A program made the translations under genes and the position numbers. This document shows positions 9,546 to 17,063 of a stretch of DNA of 36,553 nucleotides, in pieces. Below the pieces are notes generated by a model. It did not search any database. It saw nothing but the letters and a program-made list of their open reading frames with translations, and was not told the origin of the DNA. How positions within the stretch are numbered: position 1 is the stretch's first letter; the number at the start of each line of letters is the position of its first letter. Source of the stretch: Candidatus Scatosoma pullistercoris (GTDB lineage: Bacteria > Bacillota > Clostridia > Christensenellales > Borkfalkiaceae); assembly GCA_018714725.1 (NCBI GenBank), contig DVMZ01000102.1, positions 1 to 36,553 on the forward strand, given 5' to 3'.

Positions 9546-10934
9546 TTACGGGCACGCGTGCCCTTTTTCGCGGATGACCGACGCCACCCGTTCGGCATAC
9601 CGGCGGCAAGTTTCCTGATCTACTGCCTCCACCATGACCCGGACGACGGGTTCCGTGCCCGATTCCCGCAACAGGATCCGCCCCGTTTCCCCGAGCGAAT
9701 CCGCCACTTCCCGTACCGCCTTCTGTACGTCCGCATCCGCCTGCGCGGCCTTTTTGTCCTTCACCCGGACGTTGATCAGCGTCTGCGGGTACATCGTCAC
9801 CGGTTCCGCCAGTTTGGAAAGCGTCTGTTTTCTCGCCAGCATCACTTCCATCACTTTGAGACTGGTCAGAATTCCGTCGCCGGTCGTCGCATATTTGGAA
9901 AAGATGATATGCCCCGACTGTTCGCCGCCGATCCGTTCGCCGTAAGCGGACATATGCTCATAGACATATCTGTCCCCGACCGCGGTCTTGACATAGCCGA
10001 TTCCGATTTCCTCCAACGCCTTATACAGTCCGAAATTGGACATGACGGTGGTTACGACGGTATTGGGCAGCAGTTTTCCGCGCTCTTTCATGTACCTGCC
10101 GTAGATATAGAGAATATGGTCGCCGTTGATCACCTCGCCGCGTTCGTCCACGCACAGACACCTGTCCGCGTCCCCGTCGTAAGCAAATCCCACGTCCAGA
10201 CCCTTTTCTTTCACAAACGCGCAAAGCCCCTCGATGTGCGTAGACCCCGCGTCTTTGTTGATGTTGACCCCGTTGGGATCGGCATTGATGACATACGTCG
10301 TGGCACCCAGGGCATCGAACACCGCTTTGGCAATGTTCCAGGCGCTGCCGTTGGCGCAGTCCAGCCCCACTTTCACACCGCGGAACGAGTACATCCCGAG
10401 AGAAATGAGATAGCCGATGTAGCGGTTGCGCCCCGAAATATAATCCACCGTGCGGCCGATCTTTTCGCCTGTCGCGTAAGGGAGCTCTGTCCATTTCCGG
10501 CCGAACGCCTCCAGCCTTCCGTCGATGTAGGCCTCGATCAGCGCAATGGTCTCCTCATCAAACTTTTCACCCTGGCGGTTGATGAGTTTGATACCGTTGT
10601 CATAGTAAGGATTGTGACTGGCGGAAATCATGATGCCGCAGTCAAATTCGTCCACGCGCGCGATGTAAGCCACCGAAGGCGTAGTGGTGACGTGCAACAG
10701 ATAAGCGTCTGCGCCCGAAGCCGTCAGCCCCGCCACCAAAGTGTATTCAAACATGTAGCTCGAACGCCGCGTATCTTTGCCGATCACGATCCGGGGCGCA
10801 GTTTCATCGCCCGCGCGGCGACGGAGTTCCCCGTAATACCAGCCGAGAAAGCGCCCGACTTTATAGGCGTGATCCGCCGTGAGGTCCTTGTTCGCCTCGC
10901 CGCGGAACCCGTCCGTTCCGAAATACTTGCCCAT
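9546..10934 (-). CDS. glmM: Phosphoglucosamine mutase
   Basis: MGKYFGTDGFRGEAN start, ISASHNPYYDNGIK active-site loop, DGDADRC, RESGTEPVVRVM. Confidence 0.98.
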   Translation of the reverse strand: MGKYFGTDGFRGEANKDLTADHAYKVGRFLGWYYGELRRRAGDETAPRIVIGKDTRRSSYMFEYTLVAGLTASGADAYLLHVTTTPSVAYIARVDEFDCGIMISASHNPYYDNGIKLINRQGEKFDEETIALIEAYIDGRLEAFGRKWTELPYATGEKIGRTVDYISGRNRYIGYLISLGMYSFRGVKVGLDCANGSAWNIAKAVFDALGATTYVINADPNGVNINKDAGSTHIEGLCAFVKEKGLDVGFAYDGDADRCLCVDERGEVINGDHILYIYGRYMKERGKLLPNTVVTTVMSNFGLYKALEEIGIGYVKTAVGDRYVYEHMSAYGERIGGEQSGHIIFSKYATTGDGILTSLKVMEVMLARKQTLSKLAEPVTMYPQTLINVRVKDKKAAQADADVQKAVREVADSLGETGRILLRESGTEPVVRVMVEAVDQETCRRYAERVASVIREKGHACP

Positions 10935-11159
10935 CCTTTTTACCTCTTTCCTTTTATGAGTTATACGTTCCGTCTTTATGAGTCTATGAGCGATTGATTA
11001 AAAATGTTCCTCTCTTCTTCTCTGTCCCCGTTGCTCCATCCGCCCGACGCTCCTATTTTCCTCTTCTTTCTTCTTTTTCCGGACGGATTTTCCGGCCCCT
11101 GCCGGCCCCTGTCGTTTCCGACTCTGAAATGATTCCTCTGATTTCCTTTCAAACTGCAA

Positions 11160-11207
11160 TCTTTTCAATCTTCGATCTTTTCAATCTTCGATCTTTTCAA
11201 TCTTCGA
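11160..11207. repeat. Three perfect tandem copies of a 16-bp unit (tcttttcaatcttcga) plus a partial copy
   Basis: 11160-11175, 11176-11191, 11192-11207 identical; partial copy tcttttt follows. Confidence 0.95.
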
Positions 11208-11416
11208 TCTTTTTGCCCCCGGCTTTTCGGCCTTTTCCGGCCGGCTTTGCTTTCGTACTCTCTTCCATGGGGCCGTTCTGTCTGTCTTTCTAAGATATCT
11301 GTCTTTTTCTCGCCTTCGCTTTTCCCTCCGTTTTTGTTTTTTCTTTTGTACGGTTCTTTGCCGTTCCGCCTTCGCTCCGGCGGCTTCGTCCGACGCCGGG
11401 TTCCGACATCGCTTCC

Positions 11417-11458
11417 CTGCCTGCGCCTTACGGCGCGCAAACGGTGCAATGCAGGCAG
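11417..11458 (-). other. Inverted-repeat structure in glmM upstream region
   Basis: ctgcctgc (11417-11424) / gcaggcag (11451-11458) arms enclosing gcgcc-ttac-ggcgc (GTAA tetraloop on the minus strand). Confidence 0.5.
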
Positions 11459-11541
11459 TATATTTATAGTTATAGTATCCCGGGCTTTTGTAAGAATTAT
11501 TCAGCTTTTTGCCCAGGTCTAACCAAGGCCGAACGCCTGAT

Positions 11542-12201
11542 TCAGCGCTTTTTCACCACGACACCGCCCGTCTTGTAAATGCTGTCTGCCGGAACCGTGC
11601 CCCGCACGCAGGACAGGGGGTACACATTGCTCCGCCGTCCGATCACCGTGCCGGGATTGAGCACGCTGTTGCAACCGACTTCGACGAAATCCCCCAGCAT
11701 GGCGCCCAGTTTTTTCAGCCCCGTCGCCTTTCGTTCTTCTCCGTCCCGGACGACCACGGGTGTCTTGTCCGATTTCACGTTGGATGTCACGGCTCCCGCC
11801 CCCATGTGCGAACGGTAGCCAAGAATGCTGTCCCCGACATAATTGTAATGGGGGGTCTGCACATTGTCGAACAAAATTGCGTTTTTCAGCTCCGCCGAGT
11901 TCCCGACGACGCAATTTTCGCCGATCAGGGCAGAGCCGCGTATAAACGCACAGTGTCTGATTTCCGTTCCCGCCCCGATGATACAGGGCGCACCCAGGTA
12001 AGCCGTCGGCGCTATTTTGGCTTCCACATGCACCCAGACGCCGGGAGAAAGCTGACGGTATTCCTCCGCCGGAAGGGTCGCCCCCAGTTGCAGAATAAAG
12101 TCTTTCAGGCCTTTCAGCGCCTCCCACGGATAGGTGTACTGCGCAAGATAGGCTTTGGCTTTCGTATGATCCAGATCGAAAAGTTCCGAAATGGTGAGCA
12201 T
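11542..12201 (-). CDS. Stand-alone left-handed beta-helix (hexapeptide) protein related to the acetyltransferase domain of GlmU-like sugar-1-P enzymes; such proteins are often annotated 'UDP-N-acetylglucosamine pyrophosphorylase'
   Basis: Hexapeptide repeats (CIIGAGTEIRHCAFIRGSALIGENCVVGNSAELKN), TPHYNYVGDSILGYRSHMGAGAVTSNVK; AGGAGG RBS at 12207-12212. Confidence 0.88.
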   Translation of the reverse strand: MLTISELFDLDHTKAKAYLAQYTYPWEALKGLKDFILQLGATLPAEEYRQLSPGVWVHVEAKIAPTAYLGAPCIIGAGTEIRHCAFIRGSALIGENCVVGNSAELKNAILFDNVQTPHYNYVGDSILGYRSHMGAGAVTSNVKSDKTPVVVRDGEERKATGLKKLGAMLGDFVEVGCNSVLNPGTVIGRRSNVYPLSCVRGTVPADSIYKTGGVVVKKR

Positions 12202-12261
12202 AAAACCTCCTGATATCGATCATCCGGCATGTGTTGCCCGGAATTTTCCGAAAAAGCGCGC

Positions 12262-12290
12262 AAAAACCGCATCGGCAACCCCGCCGATGC
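12262..12290 (-). terminator. Intrinsic terminator hairpin inside the 5' leader of the beta-helix gene (attenuator candidate)
   Basis: Minus strand GCATCGGC GGGGTT GCCGATGC GG TTTTT; lies between the promoter (12467-12495) and the ATG (12201). Confidence 0.7.
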
Positions 12291-12431
12291 TTTTCAATTT
12301 ATCTGTTCCGGTTACAGAGCCGCTCTCTGCCCTGCCCCGCCGATTCGTCTTTGCAAAGTCTCCGTCTCTTTCCCACAGTCCGCTTTCCTCCGAAAGAGTT
12401 CGTCCGCCGCCGGAACCCCTGTGCCGTCCGG

Positions 12432-12445
12432 CGGTTTATAAACCG
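12432..12445. promoter_or_regulatory. Perfect 14-bp palindrome CGGTTTATAAACCG, operator candidate
   Basis: Self-complementary; just downstream of the predicted transcription start on the minus strand. Confidence 0.55.
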
Positions 12446-12465
12446 TATACATGCATGACTGTATA
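12446..12465. promoter_or_regulatory. Inverted repeat TATACA-N8-TGTATA, operator candidate
   Basis: tatacatgcatgactgtata, abuts the 14-bp palindrome and the -10 element. Confidence 0.5.
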
Positions 12466-12466
12466 T

Positions 12467-12495
12467 ATCATAACACATCATGTCCGCTTTGTCAA
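12467..12495 (-). promoter_or_regulatory. Sigma70/SigA-type promoter of the beta-helix gene
   Basis: Minus strand TTGACA (12495-12490), 17-bp spacer, TATGAT (12472-12467). Confidence 0.88.
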
Positions 12496-12730
12496 CAATT
12501 ATTTTATTTTTTATGCATATACCTTCAAAGTTTTTTGTCGGAAAAATATATATTATGGCGAAATTCCCCGCTTTTTATGCATAAAGCGACATAATTATAA
12601 TCAAAGAAAATTCTCAAAAAAACGGATTTTCTTCCGATCGCCGCTACCCTGTCCCCTATAAAATCGACACAAGTCCGAATTTATCTTTCAGGCGGAAAAA
12701 ACGATCATACAAAACCGTATCCGGCGCCGT

Positions 12731-13558
12731 TCAGACGCCGTCCGGTTCCTTCCCCGCAAGTTCCAGCGTTCTCCGGTAGGACGCATTCACTGCATGGCTG
12801 ACGATTGCGTTCAGCCCTTCTTCCTCAAAGCGCTTTACGCCCTCGATCGTCGTGCCGCCGGGACTGCACACTGCCCTGGTCAGTTCTTTCAGGTCTTTTC
12901 CGCTCTCCAACGCCAGCCTGGAAGAGCCCAACAGCATCTGTTCCGCATACAGCCTTGCCTTCTCGGAAGAAAGGCCGAGTTCCTCTCCCGCTGCGGAAAG
13001 CGCGTCCGCAAACAGAAAGGCGAAGGCGGGCCCGCAGCCGGACAATACGCTGGCGGCGTCGATTTCCGCTTCTTCCAGCCGGTCCAGCCGGCCCGTACCG
13101 CTCAGCGCCGCAGTAAAGCGGGACAATTCTCCTTCCGTCACCGCCGCGTTGGCCGTATAGAGAATCATCCCCTCTCCCACGGCCAGCGGGGTGTTGGGCA
13201 TGATGCGGATCACGGGCGACGGCACGCCGCTCATCTTCTCCACCGCTTCCATGGTCACCCCCGCCGCCATCGTGACGAGAATACATCTGCGGCCCCTTTC
13301 AAAGTTTTCTTTCAATACGGGCGTCAGTTCGGAAAAGAGTTCCGGCAGCGTCTGCGGTTTGACCCCCAGAAAAACATAGTCCGAATCCGCCGCTTCCCCG
13401 TTTGTTCCCGTCCGGCAACCGAGTTTTTTCGCAAGCGCCTCGGCCTTTTCGCGCGTGCGGTTGGATAAGCAGACCGCAGACGGCTCGCAATTTTTACAGA
13501 CGGCCGCCGCAAGCGCACCGCCCATATTGCCCACTCCTATAAACCCGAATTGATACAT
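12731..13558 (-). CDS. proC: Pyrroline-5-carboxylate reductase
   Basis: MYQFGFIGVGNMGGALAAAV start; VIRIMPNTPLAVGEGM; SPGGTTIEGVKRFEEEGLNAIVSHAVNASYRR C-terminus. Confidence 0.96.
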   Translation of the reverse strand: MYQFGFIGVGNMGGALAAAVCKNCEPSAVCLSNRTREKAEALAKKLGCRTGTNGEAADSDYVFLGVKPQTLPELFSELTPVLKENFERGRRCILVTMAAGVTMEAVEKMSGVPSPVIRIMPNTPLAVGEGMILYTANAAVTEGELSRFTAALSGTGRLDRLEEAEIDAASVLSGCGPAFAFLFADALSAAGEELGLSSEKARLYAEQMLLGSSRLALESGKDLKELTRAVCSPGGTTIEGVKRFEEEGLNAIVSHAVNASYRRTLELAGKEPDGV

Positions 13559-13701
13559 AAACCGATTTCTCCCGTTTTCCGAATTTTTTCTTCCGTCTCC
13601 GTTCGGTACTCTCATACCTGCCCTGCCTTGTCCTTTCAGATCGGTGTTGCCGGCAAATCCCCAACGGCATATCACTTTCCCGAGACGTACACCCCGGCGG
13701 A

Positions 13702-13728
13702 TTTACCTTATTTACCTTATTTACCGTA
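13702..13728. repeat. Three 9-bp tandem units (tttacctta, tttacctta, tttaccgta) at the proA 3' end
   Basis: 13702-13710, 13711-13719, 13720-13728; the last unit contains the proA stop codon. Confidence 0.85.
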
Positions 13729-14980
13729 TCTGACCGTTCCCGTGAATTTCATAGCGATACGAAGTGAGTCCCCGAAGCCCCATGGGCCCCCTGGCATGCA
13801 GTTTCTGCGTGGAAATCCCCAGTTCGCAGCCGAGCCCGAACTCTCCGCCGTCGGTGAAACGGGTGGAAGCGTTCACATACACCGCCGCGCTGTCCACAAA
13901 CGAGAGGAAGCGCTCTGCCGTCTGTGCGTTTTCCGCCACAATCGCTTCGCTGTGACCGGTGGAATGGCGGGAAATGTGTTCCGCCGCGGCATTCACGTCG
14001 TCCACGACGGCAACGGCGAGGATATAATCGAGAAATTCCGTATCAAAATCCCGTTCGCCCGCAGGCGTGCCTTCGATGATCGACGCCGCGCGGGAGTCCA
14101 GCCGGAGTTCCACGGGAATTTTTCCCGCCGCTTTGCGCGCATCTACCAGGCGCTCTTTCAGTCTCGGCAAAAAGGTATCCGCAATCGCGCGGTGCACCAG
14201 GCAGACCTCTGCGGCATTGCAGACGGAGGGCCGGCTGGTCTTTGCGTTCTCCACGATGTCGAGCGCTTTTTCCGGATCGGCGCTCTCATCCACATAAATG
14301 TGACAAATGCCCGTGCCGGTCTCGATACAGGGTACCGTAGCGTTTTCGACGCAGGCGCGGATCAATCCCGCGCCGCCCCGCGGAATCAGGAGATCGACAA
14401 GCCCCCGCGCCGTCATCAGTTCTTCCGCGCTGTGGCGCGAAGTGTCCTCCACGACATTGACGAGCTGTTCGGGAAGTCCGCAGGCGCGCAGGGCGCTGCG
14501 CATCACTTCCACGATAGCCAGGGAAGAGGCGAACGCTTCTTTCCCCCCGCGCAGAACGCAGACGTTTCCGCTTTTGAGGCAGAGCGCCGCCGCGTCGGAA
14601 GTGACGTTGGGCCGGCTTTCATAGACGATCGCCACCGTGCCGAAAGGCACGGAGACCCGCTCGACCTTCAGGCCGTTGGGCCGCGCCACGCAATCGAGTA
14701 CCCGGCCGACGGGATCTTCCAGCGCCGCGATCGCGCGCACCCCTTCCGCCATGGCCGCAATCCGGGATTCCGAAAGAGAGAGCCGATCGATCATGACCTC
14801 CGGAATTTGTCCCTTTGCCCGTTCCACATCTCCGCAGTTGGCTTCCAGAATGCGCTTCGTGCCCCCGAGAAGCGCGTCGGCCATTGCCGTAAGCGCGCGG
14901 TTTTTCTCTTCGGCAGTAAGCGTCGCCGCCCTGCGGCGGACGGCGCCCGCTTCCCGCAGGATGTCTATCGTCGTTTTCAT
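13721..14980 (-). CDS. proA: Glutamate-5-semialdehyde dehydrogenase (gamma-glutamyl phosphate reductase)
   Basis: ESRPNVTSDAAALCLKSGNVCVLRGGKEA; VNASTRFTDGGEFGLGCELGISTQKLHARGPMGLRGLTSYRY. Confidence 0.98.
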   Translation of the reverse strand: MKTTIDILREAGAVRRRAATLTAEEKNRALTAMADALLGGTKRILEANCGDVERAKGQIPEVMIDRLSLSESRIAAMAEGVRAIAALEDPVGRVLDCVARPNGLKVERVSVPFGTVAIVYESRPNVTSDAAALCLKSGNVCVLRGGKEAFASSLAIVEVMRSALRACGLPEQLVNVVEDTSRHSAEELMTARGLVDLLIPRGGAGLIRACVENATVPCIETGTGICHIYVDESADPEKALDIVENAKTSRPSVCNAAEVCLVHRAIADTFLPRLKERLVDARKAAGKIPVELRLDSRAASIIEGTPAGERDFDTEFLDYILAVAVVDDVNAAAEHISRHSTGHSEAIVAENAQTAERFLSFVDSAAVYVNASTRFTDGGEFGLGCELGISTQKLHARGPMGLRGLTSYRYEIHGNGQIR

Positions 14981-15750
14981 TGTTTTTTCCTCCCGACAAA
15001 TCTCGTTCCGAACGCCCGCCCGTCCGCAATATTATAAAGGACGGAAGGCCGCGCGCCGTTTGCGATGATCATATCGATCCCCGCGTTCATGGCCGTTTCC
15101 GCCGCATGCAGTTTGGTGCGCATGCCGCCGGTACCCAATGCCGAGCCCTTTTCTCCGCCGCAGGCGAGAATCTCCTTTGTCAGCTCTGTCACTTCGGTCA
15201 GCAATCTGGCGTACGGATTGAGCCGGGGATCGGCGGTGTACAGCCCGTCGATGTCCGAAAGCAGAACCAGCAGATCCGCCCCGATGTCCGCCGCCACCAC
15301 CGCCGCCAGCGTGTCGTTGTCGCCGATGACGATTTCATCCGTCGCCACCGTATCGTTCTCGTTGACGACGGGAATCACGCCCAGTTCCAACAGCCGGAAC
15401 AGCGTATTCCGGAAATTTTCACAGCGCTTTCCGTCCCGGATATCCTCCGAAGTCAGCAGAATCTGCGCCACCGTATGGTTGTATTCGCCCATCAGTTTGT
15501 CGTAGGTATACATCAGTTCGCACTGTCCCACCGCGGCGGCCGCCTGTTTGGTCGGCATATCGGACGGACGGCTTTTCAACCCCAGTTTTCCCACGCCCAT
15601 ACCGATGGCGCCGGAGGAAATGAGGATAATTTCATTCCCCGCATTTTTCAGATCACACACCACCCGGCAGAGTTCTTCCACCCTCCGGATGTTCAGCCTG
15701 CCCGTCGGATAGGCGAGCGTAGAGGTCCCGATTTTGATGACGATTCTCAT
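14977..15750 (-). CDS. proB: Glutamate 5-kinase (no PUA domain)
   Basis: MRIVIKIGTSTLAYPTGRLN start; ISSGAIGMGVGKLGL; VVNENDTVATDEI; GTGGMRTKLHAA; 257 aa; ATGA overlap with proA. Confidence 0.97.
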   Translation of the reverse strand: MRIVIKIGTSTLAYPTGRLNIRRVEELCRVVCDLKNAGNEIILISSGAIGMGVGKLGLKSRPSDMPTKQAAAAVGQCELMYTYDKLMGEYNHTVAQILLTSEDIRDGKRCENFRNTLFRLLELGVIPVVNENDTVATDEIVIGDNDTLAAVVAADIGADLLVLLSDIDGLYTADPRLNPYARLLTEVTELTKEILACGGEKGSALGTGGMRTKLHAAETAMNAGIDMIIANGARPSVLYNIADGRAFGTRFVGRKKQ

Positions 15751-15902
15751 ATGGTAAATACTTCCTGTTTTCCCGGTCCGTTTCGTCCGGACCTTATACG
15801 CCGACGACGGCAATTTTTCTGTTTTTCTCTCCGTCCGCCGTTTTCAACGGGTCTTCCGCGCTCTCTGCACCCCGTCGCGGACAATTTTTGTCGTTCCTGC
15901 TC

Positions 15903-17063
15903 TTATTTCTCAGAAAGCGCGGCCAGAACGGCGTCACCGAACTCCGAAGCCCGCCGCCCCTTCCGGGTGCCGTCGCAGACGACCTGCTCCGCCGCGCGGT
16001 CGAGCGCCGCAGTGAGCGCCGCGCTCTTTTGCCCGTAACCGATATGGGAGAGCAACATGGCCGCGGCGCGCAGAATGCTTTCGGGGGAAGCATATTCGCC
16101 CAGCCCTTCCGCGATCAGGCGCGGCGCGCTGCCGTGCACAGCCTCGAACATGGCATAGCGCGAGCCGATGTTAGCGCTTCCCGCCGTCCCCACGCCACCC
16201 TGAATCTGCGCCGCTTCGTCCGTGATAATGTCCCCGTAAAGATTGGGCAACACAAACACCTGAAAACGGTCTCTGATCTCCTCGTTGAGAAGATTGGCGC
16301 ACATGATGTCGATATAGTAGTCGTCGGCGGAAATCCCGGGATACTCCTTTGCCACCTCGTGGCAGATCGCCGAAAATTTTCCGTCCGTCTTTTTCAGAAT
16401 GTTCGCCTTTGTGACGATGCAGACGTTGGTCTTGCCGTTTGCTGCCGCAAAATCAAGCGCCGCCCGGGCAATCCGCCTCGTCCCCTCGTCCGTGGTCACC
16501 TTGAAATCGACCGCCAGAACGCCGGGAATCTCCGCGCCCGAACTGCCCAGCGCATATTCCCCCTCCGTATTTTCCCGGAAAAAAGTCCAGTCGATTCCCT
16601 TCTCTTTCACGCGCACCGGACGGACGTTGGAAAACAGATCCAGTTCCCGCCGCAAAGTCACGTTCGCGCTCTCCATCGTCCCGCCTTTCGGCGTTTCCGT
16701 CGGGCCTTTCAGCAAAACGTCGCAGGTTCTGATCTGTTCCAACGTCTCCGCCGGCACCGAAACGCCCTGCCGGAGCCGGTTTTCGATGGTCAGCCCTTCT
16801 ATGTCGGTCATCTCAACCCTGCCGGCTTCGTCTTTCAGCAGTTCCCGCAAGACCCGCCGCGCCTCGCGCATGATCACAGGCCCGATTCCGTCCCCGTCGA
16901 TAAAGCCGATCCGGATGTTTCCGCCCTCTTTCCGGGCAGCGGTTCCGCGTTTCAACGCCTCCGCCCGTTTGTATTGTTCCCGCAGCAATCCGCGGAAATG
17001 TTCGGTAATTTCGCCGATTTTCTCTTCCGTCATTCTCTCGGTGCTCTCGGTTTTCTCGCTCAT
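15903..17063 (-). CDS. Isocitrate/isopropylmalate dehydrogenase family, probable isocitrate dehydrogenase
   Basis: GFIDGDGIGP; TFFRENTEGEYALG; NLYGDIITDEAAQIQGGVGTAGSANIG; EAVHGSAP; adjacent to aconitase. Confidence 0.9.
   Translation of the reverse strand: MSEKTESTERMTEEKIGEITEHFRGLLREQYKRAEALKRGTAARKEGGNIRIGFIDGDGIGPVIMREARRVLRELLKDEAGRVEMTDIEGLTIENRLRQGVSVPAETLEQIRTCDVLLKGPTETPKGGTMESANVTLRRELDLFSNVRPVRVKEKGIDWTFFRENTEGEYALGSSGAEIPGVLAVDFKVTTDEGTRRIARAALDFAAANGKTNVCIVTKANILKKTDGKFSAICHEVAKEYPGISADDYYIDIMCANLLNEEIRDRFQVFVLPNLYGDIITDEAAQIQGGVGTAGSANIGSRYAMFEAVHGSAPRLIAEGLGEYASPESILRAAAMLLSHIGYGQKSAALTAALDRAAEQVVCDGTRKGRRASEFGDAVLAALSEK

Noticed and set aside
7653-10997. 1114-aa plus-strand ORF
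   Set aside because: Exactly antisense to glmS and glmM; Arg/His/Phe-rich translation without recognisable domains, as expected from codon bias in GC-rich genes.
11160-11214. CRISPR-like array
   Set aside because: 16-bp units are directly tandem with no spacers and no cas genes nearby.
11165-11449. 94-aa minus-strand ORF in the glmM upstream region
   Set aside because: Lys/Arg/Glu low-complexity translation of purine-rich repeat DNA; no RBS seen, and the 16-bp repeat is not a multiple of three.
12202-12460. T-box or c-di-GMP-I riboswitch identity for the beta-helix gene leader
   Set aside because: A CGGCACAGGGG string superficially resembles the c-di-GMP-I core, but the second conserved segment (GGGACGCAAAGC) is absent; the T-box core is also absent.
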